A DNA stretch of 64,000 bases from Fictibacillus nanhaiensis (GTDB taxonomy: Bacteria; Bacillota; Bacilli; Bacillales; Fictibacillaceae), in NCBI GenBank assembly GCA_016401345.1, contig JAEACG010000003.1, positions 62,001 through 126,000 of the forward strand, in the 5' to 3' direction. The notes beneath the pieces were generated by a model. That model saw only the letters and a program-made list of their open reading frames with translations, did no database searches and had not been told where the DNA came from. Position 1 is the first letter of the stretch, and each line of letters starts with the position of its first letter. Shown here piece by piece: positions 8,661 through 16,344 of this stretch. A program made the translations under genes and the position numbers.

Positions 8661-8801
8661 ATGGGAAAAGACAGACAGGAAAAGAAGTTGCGTGAATCTG
8701 GCCGAGTTGAATCTGACCGTGACCAAGATTTGAAATATTCTGGTGCTACTAAGATGGAAGGTCCAGATGAAGCGCGTGCACGCAACCATCAAGATCAATA
8801 A
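8661..8801 (+). CDS. YpzI-like small protein
   Basis: 46 residues, highly charged (MGKDRQEKKLRESGRVESD, then SGATKMEGPDEARARN), ATG preceded by TTGGAGGG. It closely resembles the short YpzI family of Bacillus, as I remember it; the function is unknown. A terminator follows within 12 bp. Confidence 0.75.
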   Translation: MGKDRQEKKLRESGRVESDRDQDLKYSGATKMEGPDEARARNHQDQ

Positions 8802-8812
8802 TCAAAAATGGA

Positions 8813-8845
8813 GCAGCTCACCAAAAGGTATGAGCTGCTTTATTA
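8813..8845 (+). terminator. Terminator after ypzI-like gene
   Basis: Arms GCAGCTCA and TGAGCTGC with a 10-nt loop, followed by TTTATTATTG. Confidence 0.75.
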
Positions 8846-8892
8846 TTGTTTCAGTAGTCGGTATGAGTCGAAAATTCGATAAAAAAATTTAT

Positions 8893-8966
8893 CCGTGAAA
8901 TTAAAATGATTTACCGTGAAATTATGGAGCTTATCCGTGAAATTAATTCACATTACCGAACTATGA
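8893..8966. repeat. 21-bp periodic array 1 (core CCGTGAAATTA)
   Basis: The core CCGTGAAATTA starts at 8893, 8914 and 8935, with a degenerate fourth copy (CCGAACTA) at 8956. Each start is exactly 21 bp from the last and the 10-bp spacers differ. Two other arrays with the same period but unrelated cores lie at 38916 and 56045. Confidence 0.85.
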
Positions 8967-9074
8967 TGAATAACTATCCTTATGCGGCGCACACATAGCT
9001 AGTATGTACTCTAGGAAAAGACACACTTCAAAAAAAGAGGACTCTACTTCTCCAAATGAAGTTCGTCCCCTTTT

Positions 9075-9572
9075 TTACTTCCATTTAATTGATCTTACGA
9101 TGAAAAAAGCGATGGATCCTGTGATTCCTATGATAAAAATGGGGAGTACCCACACACTTAATCCTTCACTTGTTCCATTGGCGACTTCTGCACAGGCCCA
9201 AGTCATATAGACGAAAAAGATCAAGATTTCATTTTTCATTACATTGATCATCATGCGCGCATTTTTATACTGTCTTTCTACGTTTTCTTCCGTTAAATTA
9301 AAATAATTGTAGATGTGCGGAAATTTTTCTAACACGGTAAGAAGTAACCACGTCACCGCTCCCATCACGATTAAAATCCATAGGTTGTTCTTACTTCCCC
9401 AGCCATCTGGTTCTCCGGCTGCATTAAAGTGGGTTGGCACGGTGTCCGGAATAGCAGCCCACTGTGAGATCAAGCTCACTGTTCCTATAACCAATAAGGT
9501 GATTGATGCGATATCTAAAAAGTTTTCAAACCATGTTCTTTGTATTTTAAGTTTTGGTCGGCCTTCATACAT
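9075..9572 (-). CDS. DUF1648 domain membrane protein
   Basis: 165 residues, ATG after AAGGAGG. Four or five membrane segments. The DUF1648 pattern AIPDTVPTHFNAAGEPDGWG lies between the first two, as in SdpI-related immunity proteins and many uncharacterised Bacillus proteins. It lacks the longer SdpI C-terminal half, so a true immunity role is not supported. Confidence 0.75.
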   Translation of the reverse strand: MYEGRPKLKIQRTWFENFLDIASITLLVIGTVSLISQWAAIPDTVPTHFNAAGEPDGWGSKNNLWILIVMGAVTWLLLTVLEKFPHIYNYFNLTEENVERQYKNARMMINVMKNEILIFFVYMTWACAEVANGTSEGLSVWVLPIFIIGITGSIAFFIVRSIKWK

Positions 9573-9699
9573 ATACTTTTCAACCTCCTTACCCTATGCT
9601 ATACGTTTTTTTTCGATGAAAAGTTTCGTCATGAATTGAATTGTAATCAGGGTAAAAGATATCTATAGTTAAATTATCAGATATTTTAAGGAGGATCTT

Positions 9700-10071
9700 A
9701 TGAAACTTGGTGCTTTTTCTGTGAGTTTAAGTGTAAAAGATATCCACCGTTCGAAAGCTTTTTATGAAAATTTAGGATTTGAATCTTTAGGTGGCAACAT
9801 CGAGCATAACTGGTTGATTATGAAGAATGAGGATACGGTTATCGGCTTGTTTCAAGGTATGTTTGAGCAAAACATTTTGACTTTCAACCCTGGATGGAAC
9901 CAAAATGCGAAAAATCTTGAAAATTTCACTGATATTCGAGAGCTTCAGAAACAGCTGAAAGAAAGAGGAATTTCGTTATCGACTGAAGCGGATGAAACGA
10001 GTGAGGGTCCTGCGAGTTTGACGATTGAAGATCCAGATGGAAACCTGATCCTGATCGACCAGCATAGATAA
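9700..10071 (+). CDS. VOC family (glyoxalase/bleomycin-resistance-like) protein
   Basis: 123 residues, ATG 6 nt after AAGGAGG. It has the two beta-alpha-beta3 modules of the vicinal oxygen chelate fold: FSVSLSVKDIHRSKAFYENLGF at the N-terminus and SLTIEDPDGNLILIDQH at the C-terminus. A metal-binding Glu/His set cannot be assigned fully, so the substrate is unknown. It is monocistronic with its own terminator. Confidence 0.85.
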   Translation: MKLGAFSVSLSVKDIHRSKAFYENLGFESLGGNIEHNWLIMKNEDTVIGLFQGMFEQNILTFNPGWNQNAKNLENFTDIRELQKQLKERGISLSTEADETSEGPASLTIEDPDGNLILIDQHR

Positions 10072-10078
10072 TACATAA

Positions 10079-10118
10079 AACAACGTCCAGATCGCATGCG
10101 TGATCTGGACGTTTTATT
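10079..10118. terminator. Bidirectional terminator
   Basis: Arms AACGTCCAGATC and GATCTGGACGTT around GCATGCGT, with a T-run on the plus side and an A-rich flank. Confidence 0.85.
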
Positions 10119-10120
10119 TG

Positions 10121-10564
10121 TTAATCGTTTAGTATTCCCATCGCGATAATAAACCAGTTGGCTCCGTTTTTGCTTCCGATTTGGAAGAATAGCGCAATGA
10201 TCTCTTCTTTTGAAAAATGTTTCGTGAGTCGGTTGTATAATTCATCTGGCAGTTGTCCGTGATAAGCCATGATGTGATCAGCGAGTTCGAGAGCTAGACT
10301 TTCACGTTCTGATAGTTCTGCGTTTCCTTGCTTCATCGCTGTTTTTCGTGAGGACTCATCCAGAGTCCCGTAGTCCATGCTTTGTCAGTAGTCGCACCCA
10401 TTGTTTGAGGCCGCTCGTAAGCGGAGCATCTCCATAAGTTCAGGCTCTAGTATGTCGTTCAGCGCTTTTTCCATCTGCTGAAAAGCATCTAGAATACCTG
10501 GTGCGTTAGCAAGGGATTTCTTAAAGGGTGTTCCTTCCACATCTACTTCTGGTAAACGTGCCAT
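10121..10564 (-). pseudogene. Carboxymuconolactone decarboxylase (AhpD-like) family gene with TGA at the second CxxC cysteine
   Basis: From ATG 10564 (after AGGAGGAGG) the frame reads MARLPEVDVEGTPFKKSLAN and on to NNGCDY, then TGA at codon 60, then QSMDYGTLDESSRKTA to a normal stop at 10121, 147 residues in all. Homologues carry CxYC here, so the TGA stands exactly at the second redox Cys. The rest of the gene shows no frameshift or other stop and keeps a good start site. Either this is a fresh TGC/TGT-to-TGA nonsense mutation (or read error), or the codon is decoded as selenocysteine. AhpD-like selenoproteins are known in other bacteria. A hairpin starts 16 nt after TGA (GGACTC-TGGAT-GAGTCC). 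Confidence 0.75.
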
Positions 10565-10899
10565 CTGTATTCCTCCTCCTCAAATAAAAAATTTCTTTTT
10601 TCTTTCCCTTTTACCTTACACCATTCTTCAAAGTAGTCCTATGTTTCTGTTTAAGGGGATGAGACTGAATGCGCTTTCTGTCGAATTTGAGTCTTATCAC
10701 CTACCCACTTTATATTTTAAGATAATAAATAGGTCATGCGGACCTAGAAGCTCTTGTAGTAATATCTTCTCTGTGATTGTAGTCTTTTGGTAAATAATCA
10801 TTATTTTCGAATAGTATTAAAGGGTTTTGTTGAAAATTGTTGAATTCCTTACCATCGGAGCCAAGCTTGCTTGGTAAATACAACAGAGGAGTGATTTTT
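10565..10899. other. Gap upstream of the subtilase
   Basis: No gene seen. It holds the ribosome binding site of the minus-strand CMD gene at its left and a small perfect hairpin CCAAGC-TT-GCTTGG at 10861-10874, just before the subtilase ribosome binding site (AGAGGAG). No confident promoter could be assigned. Confidence 0.4.
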
Positions 10900-12078
10900 A
10901 TGTTAAAGCGTTTCGTGGCGACTGCCGCAACATTACCACTACTTGTTTCATTAGCATTGCCAGCATCTGCTGCAAATTCGGAGGTGTCGAAAGCTTCCTT
11001 TACACCGGCTGCAACGAAAGCTGCTTCACAAGAAATTATTGTTCATTTTAAAGATTCTGTTTCAGCAGCAGCTAATACGAAAAACAAAGTTTCACAACTT
11101 GGCGGTAAAGTAGTTGAGGTTACAAAAGACTTTACAGTCGTAAAAGTAGACGGCAGTGTGACAGATGCGATCAAGAACTATGAAAATCTTGACTCTGTTG
11201 AGTATGCAGAACCTAATTTAACGTTCCATGCAAGCTATGTACCAAACGATCCTGCTTATCAAAGTCAGCAATATGCGCCACAAAAAGTAGGAGCTGAGCA
11301 AGCTTGGGATACTACCCAGAGCTCTTCCTCTGTAAAAATTGCTGTAATTGACACAGGCGTTGACTATAACCACCCAGACCTTGCTGGAAAAGTCATTAAA
11401 GGTGCCGACTATGTAGATGACGATAACGATCCATTGGATGAGAACGAGCACGGTACACACGTTGCCGGTATCGCTGCTGCGAACACAAATAACGGTGTGG
11501 GAATCGCAGGTCTTGCTCCAAAAGCTTCTATTCTAGCAGTTCGAGTACTTGATGCGAACGGCAGCGGATCTTTAGATGACGTCGCTCAAGGCATTCGTTA
11601 CGCAGCTGATCAAGGTGCGCAAGTTATCAATTTAAGTCTTGGTGGAGCAGGCGGCACTCAGACTCTTCAATCCGCAGTTGATTATGCGTGGGGCAAAGGT
11701 TCTGTAGTCATTGCTGCTGCAGGAAATGAGGGTGTATCTTCTCCTAGCTACCCTGCTTATTATACGAACGCGATCGCGGTTGCGGCTACTGATCAAAACG
11801 ACCGTAAAGCTTCATTCTCAAACTACGGTACGTGGGTGGATATCGCTGCACCAGGTGTTAACATCTATTCAACAACACCAAATAACCAGTATGCGAGTTT
11901 CTCAGGAACGTCTATGGCATCACCAGTTGTTGCGGGTGTAGCAGGACTTCTTGCGGCTCAAGGTAAGAGTGCTTCTCAAATCCGTGCAGCACTTGAAAAC
12001 ACAGCTGATCCTGTGTCAGGAACAGGCAGCCAGTTCCAAAACGGACGCGTAAATGCAGCGGCAGCTGTTCAGCAGTAA
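10900..12078 (+). CDS. Secreted subtilisin-like serine protease (S8A, thermitase-like)
   Basis: 392 residues from ATG 10900, 8 nt after AGAGGAG. Signal peptide at about 1-25 (ending LALPASAA), then an I9-type propeptide (EIIVHFKDSV to EYAEPNLTF, about 43-110), then the mature enzyme starting near YVPNDPAYQSQQY, as in thermitase. The catalytic triad is Asp151 (AVIDTGVDY), His184 (HGTHVAGI) and Ser338 (GTSMASP); the oxyanion Asn is in AAAGNEG. The mature part has about 280 residues, the thermitase length, with no extra C-terminal domain. It should be exported by Sec and self-cleaved. Monocistronic. Confidence 0.95.
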   Translation: MLKRFVATAATLPLLVSLALPASAANSEVSKASFTPAATKAASQEIIVHFKDSVSAAANTKNKVSQLGGKVVEVTKDFTVVKVDGSVTDAIKNYENLDSVEYAEPNLTFHASYVPNDPAYQSQQYAPQKVGAEQAWDTTQSSSSVKIAVIDTGVDYNHPDLAGKVIKGADYVDDDNDPLDENEHGTHVAGIAAANTNNGVGIAGLAPKASILAVRVLDANGSGSLDDVAQGIRYAADQGAQVINLSLGGAGGTQTLQSAVDYAWGKGSVVIAAAGNEGVSSPSYPAYYTNAIAVAATDQNDRKASFSNYGTWVDIAAPGVNIYSTTPNNQYASFSGTSMASPVVAGVAGLLAAQGKSASQIRAALENTADPVSGTGSQFQNGRVNAAAAVQQ

Positions 12079-12102
12079 TTGATATAAATAAAAATGTTCC
12101 CA

Positions 12103-12145
12103 AACCTCTAGAAGTTAGTGTTTATAACTTCTGGAGGTTTTTTAT
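12103..12145 (+). terminator. Terminator after the subtilase
   Basis: Arms AACCTCTAGAAGTTA and TAACTTCTGGAGGTT, followed by TTTTTATTTT. Confidence 0.85.
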
Positions 12146-12269
12146 TTTCGTTTTTTTATAGGTGACAACTTCAATTTCCTTCTATAAATGTAACGTGTAC
12201 GGTTTAAAACCTCCTCTTTCATGAAAAACTGTTAACAGAAACATCTGTAAGAAGCGGAGGATTTCAGCT

Positions 12270-12485
12270 ATGTTTGGTCTTGGTAAAGGTAGGCAAAAGA
12301 AAAAAACGTCTCAAGGCTCTGGCAAGAGTGAGTCGACTGATTCAGAAAAAAGGCAGAGTGAAAAAGAAGCGGAAGAAAAAATCGTGTACTTTTTCTTGAT
12401 CAGCACTGCGCTTTTTGGAGTGGTCGTTCTGTATCTAGGCATTTCTCGCGAGATGTCTTTTGTGGCTGATCTCATTTCAAGTTGA
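12270..12485 (+). CDS. Hypothetical single-pass membrane protein
   Basis: 71 residues, ATG preceded by GCGGAGG. The first 35 residues are hydrophilic and Lys/Ser-rich; residues about 38-57 form one transmembrane helix (IVYFFLISTALFGVVVLYLG). No family recognised. It lies between the subtilase and a SAM riboswitch on the same strand. Confidence 0.6.
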   Translation: MFGLGKGRQKKKTSQGSGKSESTDSEKRQSEKEAEEKIVYFFLISTALFGVVVLYLGISREMSFVADLISS

Positions 12486-12548
12486 TTTTTCATGTCCTGA
12501 ATGTATAATAGTTGTAACTTACATATCGTTTTTAAGCCGATTATTCGG

Positions 12549-12657
12549 TCTCTTATTTCGAGCAGGCGGAGGGAATTAGCCCTATGAAGCCCGGCAACCA
12601 CCTATTTTGTTAGGCACGGTGCTACATCTAACAGTTTTACAGACTGAAAGATAAGAG
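12549..12657 (+). ncRNA. SAM-I (S-box) riboswitch aptamer
   Basis: It has the conserved S-box elements in order: P1 5' arm TCTCTTAT, GGCGGAGGGA, GCCCTATGAAGCCCGGCAA (P2 and kink-turn), GGTGCTA, then GACTGAAAGATAAGAG closing P1. It binds S-adenosylmethionine and normally switches off methionine/cysteine genes. The first gene downstream is the YuiH-like molybdoenzyme at 12937, but a terminator and a repeat copy lie between them. Confidence 0.93.
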
Positions 12658-12711
12658 GATGTGAACACAACCATTCGTCCTCTTTTTTTATAAAAGAGGG
12701 CGTTTTTTGTT
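12652..12711 (+). terminator. S-box terminator, with a second A/T-rich hairpin
   Basis: AAGAGGA (the 3' part of riboswitch P1) pairs with TCCTCTT at about 12678-12686, followed by seven T, the expected SAM-bound OFF structure. A second hairpin (CCTCTTTT/AAAAGAGG, then TTTTTTG) follows at once. Confidence 0.8.
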
Positions 12712-12741
12712 TGGGTGCTGCTCTATCAATTACTTCATAGA

Positions 12742-12872
12742 TAGTTGATTGGAGCGCAAGGTGCGAGACTCCTGCGGGATCAGTGGGACAGGTGAGACTC
12801 TTAACAGCGCTTAGCGCTAAGAGGCTCACCGCACACCCCGCGGAAAGCGAGCAACCTGGAGTGGAAGTCAAC
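12742..12872. repeat. MITE-like intergenic repeat, copy B (short class, inverted relative to A)
   Basis: About 130 bp. AGTTGATTGGAGCGCAAGG and GCGAGACTCCTGCGGG at one end, CCCCGCGGAAAGCGAGCA and GTCAAC at the other; the central GCGCTTAGCGC can fold. It lies between the SAM riboswitch terminator and the start of the next gene. Confidence 0.85.
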
Positions 12873-12936
12873 CGCATTCAAAAACATCTAAAGAATCAGC
12901 AAAACCTTTTTAACTGCAAAGAAAGGATGTTCATGT

Positions 12937-13605
12937 ATGGACCTTAACAAAGCGAATCGCATTAAAAAGATGCGTGTCCCACAAGTCGATGAAAAACTAG
13001 AAAGCCGCTTGCCTCCGGGGCAGGTTGAAACAAAAAAATTCCCTATTCTTCATGAGGGGGACGTTCCTGTTTACGATATGAAAAAATGGTCGTTATCTGT
13101 AGAAGGACTCGTAGGAAAACGTGTCGAATTTAGTTTTGAAGACATCATGAAGATGCCTCAAACGACAGTAGTAAGAGATATTCACTGTGTGACGAGATGG
13201 TCACGGTTCGACAATGCGTTTGAAGGTGTTAAATTTACGGACTTTTTAAAGCACTTTGATGTGGATCCAAAAGCAAAGTTTGTGATGGTCCACGCTGATT
13301 ACGATTATACGACGAATGTTCCTCTCCAAGATTTGTTGCGAGACGATGTCATTCTTGCGCACTCTTTTGACTGCAAGCCGTTAACGGAAAAGCATGGATT
13401 TCCGCTTCGTCTCATCGTTCCGCATCTTTACTTTTGGAAAAGTGCAAAGTGGATTCGTAAGTTCGAGTTCTTAGAAGAGGATCAGCCAGGCTTTTGGGAG
13501 CAGAACGGCTTTCATATGTACGGCGACCCGTTTAAAGAAGAACGATTTTCGAGCGATGAATTTGAGATGCCTGAAGATGAGTGGAAAAAGAAAGAGTATG
13601 ATTGA
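12937..13605 (+). CDS. Sulfite oxidase-like molybdopterin oxidoreductase (YuiH-type)
   Basis: 222 residues, ATG after GAAAGGATG. It carries the Oxidored_molyb domain, with the Mo-coordinating Cys84 in DIHCVTRWSR and the cofactor region HGFPLRLIVPHLYFWKSAKW (about 152-171). No Tat signal and no C-terminal dimerisation domain, so it is a short cytoplasmic member related to MsrP/YuiH. A preceding S-box riboswitch hints at a link with sulfur or methionine metabolism (inference). Electron donor and substrate are unknown. Confidence 0.85.
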   Translation: MDLNKANRIKKMRVPQVDEKLESRLPPGQVETKKFPILHEGDVPVYDMKKWSLSVEGLVGKRVEFSFEDIMKMPQTTVVRDIHCVTRWSRFDNAFEGVKFTDFLKHFDVDPKAKFVMVHADYDYTTNVPLQDLLRDDVILAHSFDCKPLTEKHGFPLRLIVPHLYFWKSAKWIRKFEFLEEDQPGFWEQNGFHMYGDPFKEERFSSDEFEMPEDEWKKKEYD

Positions 13606-13619
13606 TCCCAAATGAAAAA

Positions 13620-13652
13620 TTAGGGGGAAGAACGTTTATTTTCTTCCCCTCA
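13620..13652. terminator. Bidirectional terminator
   Basis: Arms AGGGGGAAGAA and TTCTTCCCCT around CGTTTATT, between converging genes. Confidence 0.8.
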
Positions 13653-13926
13653 GCATTTTAATCTCATTTTTTAACGCTGTAATCTGATCTTGGATGTCTT
13701 TCATCTGAGCTTCTTGTTCTTGCTGGTCTTTTAGATCCTGCGCTTGATCGATGTACACTTGTCTGAGAGCGATCGCTGCACTGAACGTAGCTAGAAAATC
13801 CCCCGCGGTCACAAGCGTTGAGGCGAGTAAGGCGAGTTCTGCAGCAAACGTGGTACCATCTTTATTATTTGATAAATATTCTTCTTCTGCTTCTGCTAAA
13901 ATGACGTCTACTACACGTTGATTCAC
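13636..13926 (-). CDS. Hypothetical protein with C-terminal coiled coil
   Basis: About 96 residues from GTG 13926, which is 8 nt after GGAG; a GTG at 13944 is possible but poorly spaced. The first half is helical with small residues (AAELALLASTLVTAGDFLATFSAAIAL); the second half is a Gln/Glu/Lys-rich coiled coil (DQAQDLKDQQEQEAQMKDIQ). Family not recognised. Confidence 0.6.
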   Translation of the reverse strand: MNQRVVDVILAEAEEEYLSNNKDGTTFAAELALLASTLVTAGDFLATFSAAIALRQVYIDQAQDLKDQQEQEAQMKDIQDQITALKNEIKMLRGRK

Positions 13927-14103
13927 ATCATTCACTCCTAACACCTGAATTAGTAATACTATATGCGTTTGCCCTATTTACGGTGCCCGATGTTATCCTT
14001 CATATCCCGATTTTCGAACACATAAAAATTCGGCTTTTTTCTTGAATTGTTCTTAATGTATAGGCATTTTGTCCGATATTATCCTTACTAGGGAGGTTTG
14101 GCG

Positions 14104-14295
14104 ATGGAACAATGGCTGTCTTTTCGTATTCCGTTCGATATCATTTCCATTTACATCTTACTTGCCGCGATTATTGTGGTCGGCATATTTTCAAGCGTAC
14201 TTCGAACAGCCTTACCAGAATGGTCTGTTAGGATCTTTAGCTACACGGGGTTTGTTGGAGTAATCTTTGCTTGGCTGAAGCTGCTGGAATATTGA
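14104..14295 (+). CDS. Hypothetical two-helix membrane protein
   Basis: 63 residues from ATG 14104 with GGGAGG upstream (TTG at 14098 rejected on spacing). Two hydrophobic segments (about 14-36 and 44-60). No family recognised. It has its own terminator downstream. Confidence 0.6.
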   Translation: MEQWLSFRIPFDIISIYILLAAIIVVGIFSSVLRTALPEWSVRIFSYTGFVGVIFAWLKLLEY

Positions 14296-14304
14296 TACAT
14301 ACAT

Positions 14305-14345
14305 AAAAAAACGCCTCGGGGTTAACTACCCCAGGCGTTTTGGCG
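14305..14345. terminator. Bidirectional terminator
   Basis: Arms AAAACGCCTCGGGG and CCCCAGGCGTTTT with a short loop, between converging genes. Confidence 0.85.
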
Positions 14346-14347
14346 TT

Positions 14348-16279
14348 TTATAAAGATTTGAAAAGTAGCTTACGAAGTACGGGCATCAGATAGTCGACAA
14401 GCTCTGAAGCACTTGGCACAACTACATTTTGCGGACCATAGATGTTCTGCATCAACTTCTCTTCTTCCTCTGTAATCTCTCCGTTTGCGATGAACATACC
14501 GATCGTTTCGATCCCAAGCTTTCGTGTACGAGTGACCGCTTCATGTGTATCGAGTACGCCATGCGATTCATAATCGAAAGCCGCTGGTTCACCGTCTGAG
14601 AAAACGAGCAGAATCTTTTGCTGCTCTGGTCGTTTCGCCAGCTCTTCTCCCATACGTCTGATCGAATAGCCGTCACGGTTATCTTCTTGCGGCTCGAGCT
14701 GTATGATCGGCGCTCCCGATTGATGCAGAGAGTTACGATAGGAGATAACTTCATGAAAATAATTCGGCTGATCGTTAGTAGAAGCATCTGCTGCATCTTC
14801 CCAAAAGCCAACTACAGAATGTGGAATCCGAAGAGCTTTTAACGTTTCATGAAAAAGCACGATCCCCTTTTGCGTTTCTTCCATCTTGTTGAACATAGAC
14901 GCTGAACAGTCGACGAGGAGCGTGAAAGTCGTATCGAGTTCTTGTGGAGATTCCTGCTTTTTCCGGAAAAGCCTTGGATTCTTATCGGTTACGAGTCTCG
15001 TAAGCTTCTTTCCAAGTCTTCCAAAGTGCAGATCTTCTCTTGGTGCTGTTCGTTTGTGCTCCATCGTTTTTAAAAAGTTTTGTTTCAGCTGCGAAACGAA
15101 CGGCGCGATCTCTTGGTTATATTCGTCGTATTGAGCAATTTCGTCGAGTGTTGCAGGCTTCGCTGGCAAGAAATGCTCAGTTACGTTCTTGTTCACTTCT
15201 CCGTACGGGAAGTGGTTTGCAGAGTCAGAACCATTTTGGTTGTTGTCGGTTTCGGCTTCATGCTCGTTTTGGGTGTTAAAATCGTTGTTTTCTGTACTTT
15301 TTGCGCTCGTTTGAACCGATCCGAATACCGCGTCGCCACTTTCCGCTTCCCTCGCACCTTCTCCTAACAAATCCGTGTTTGTCCCTTGATCGAGATCCAT
15401 TTGTAAAAACGAATCCTGCGGGTCAGATGTTTCATCATGCCAAGAAGAATGAGACTCTTTTTCTTTATCGTCTTTGTCCTTATCTGAGTCTTCATCTTTC
15501 GTGATCGTTTTCTTCGTTTTCGTTTCATTGTTGCGAGTGAGGTCGTCGAAGTTTTGATCGGTCTCACCAGTTGTTTTGCTTTGCTGCGACTGATCGCTGA
15601 AACTGCGATATGCGGTTTTCATATCGTTTAAGTTTGTATGTTTTTGTGTGATAGCAGCCATTTCGCTGATGATAGCCGCTATATCTTCAGTCGATTTTGC
15701 CGTTGTAAGTTTTGTTAAATGAGATCGCAGTTCTTGATAGAGTTCCTGCGTTTCTTCTGGCACGGCTACAAATCGTTTGTTCGCTAAAAGGATGATATGG
15801 CAAAAAAGCGCATCAAGTGTACGTTTTTGCTGAATATGCTTTCGGTACTCACGGTTGTAATGAACCTGAAACGTTTCTTTTCGGAGCTTGAAAGCATGCT
15901 TCATCCCGGGTCGGTTCTTCACGCAAATCTGTTCTAATCGATAATCTTCTGCAAAAAGAAGGACTTGCTTTAGAAATTCACGGTGCGGATGAGACTTCAA
16001 TTGCTTCAAGGTATCCCAGATCACATGGTCATCCGTGTGAAACTGAGTACCATAGCTGCGCAAATAAACATCCGATTTCCAGCCTTCCAGCTGAATTTCG
16101 CGCGGGTACGGGTTCCAGAACTGGCTGACGTGTGTGATGCCGCTGTTTCGTTCCAGGTACGAGTGATACGAGAACGAAACGTCCATTTTATCCACTTTTG
16201 AGAGTGAGCGGGAAAGATCGATCAGTTGCATGTGAACAAAAGAATCGATCTTTGTATCCGCAAATACTAGGAATTTCAT
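14348..16279 (-). CDS. yojO: VWA domain protein (YojO / NorD-CobT type)
   Basis: 643 residues, ATG 9 nt after GGAGG. An N-terminal alpha-helical part (about 1-230), then a very acidic, low-complexity linker (about 235-370; Asp/Glu/Ser/Asn/Gln), then a von Willebrand factor A domain (about 455-640) with the MIDAS motif DCSAS near residue 462 and a second loop DGEPAA. Such proteins work with MoxR AAA+ ATPases as metal-dependent chaperone or insertion complexes (compare NorQ/NorD, CobN-S-T). Its partner is the gene just upstream; B. subtilis has the same yojN-yojO pair. A REP palindrome sits between the two genes. Confidence 0.88.
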   Translation of the reverse strand: MKFLVFADTKIDSFVHMQLIDLSRSLSKVDKMDVSFSYHSYLERNSGITHVSQFWNPYPREIQLEGWKSDVYLRSYGTQFHTDDHVIWDTLKQLKSHPHREFLKQVLLFAEDYRLEQICVKNRPGMKHAFKLRKETFQVHYNREYRKHIQQKRTLDALFCHIILLANKRFVAVPEETQELYQELRSHLTKLTTAKSTEDIAAIISEMAAITQKHTNLNDMKTAYRSFSDQSQQSKTTGETDQNFDDLTRNNETKTKKTITKDEDSDKDKDDKEKESHSSWHDETSDPQDSFLQMDLDQGTNTDLLGEGAREAESGDAVFGSVQTSAKSTENNDFNTQNEHEAETDNNQNGSDSANHFPYGEVNKNVTEHFLPAKPATLDEIAQYDEYNQEIAPFVSQLKQNFLKTMEHKRTAPREDLHFGRLGKKLTRLVTDKNPRLFRKKQESPQELDTTFTLLVDCSASMFNKMEETQKGIVLFHETLKALRIPHSVVGFWEDAADASTNDQPNYFHEVISYRNSLHQSGAPIIQLEPQEDNRDGYSIRRMGEELAKRPEQQKILLVFSDGEPAAFDYESHGVLDTHEAVTRTRKLGIETIGMFIANGEITEEEEKLMQNIYGPQNVVVPSASELVDYLMPVLRKLLFKSL

Positions 16280-16304
16280 CTAGGGAAAACCTCCAAAATC
16301 GTCG

Positions 16305-16342
16305 TGGGAAATAAATTGTATGGGGTCTGACCCCATTTCCCA
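16305..16342. repeat. REP palindrome R1 (between yojN and yojO)
   Basis: Outer arms TGGGAAAT/ATTTCCCA enclose TGGGGTCTGACCCCA. The sequence on the 5' side, AAATTGTA, recurs at the other REP copies. It lies in the 65-bp gap between the two operon genes, 2 bp from the yojN stop. Confidence 0.85.
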
Positions 16343-16344
16343 GC

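Noticed and set aside
8893-8966. CRISPR array
   Set aside because: The repeat (11 bp) and spacer (10 bp) are far too short, only 3-5 units exist, and there are no cas genes.
9075-9572. SdpI immunity protein
   Set aside because: Only the DUF1648 part is present; the second SdpI half and neighbouring sdp genes are missing.
10121-10378. Independent 85-residue gene starting at MDYG
   Set aside because: No ribosome binding site before ATG 10378, and the upstream in-frame part encodes the matching N-terminal half of the same protein family.
11218-11460. 80-residue antisense ORF within the subtilase
   Set aside because: Shadow of a well-supported gene; no start signals.
12602-12877. 91-residue minus-strand ORF
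   Set aside because: It covers the SAM riboswitch and repeat copy B, and is explained by them.
14452-14811. 119-residue minus-strand ORF and the other open frames within yojO
   Set aside because: They overlap the strongly supported VWA gene in other frames and lack ribosome binding sites.
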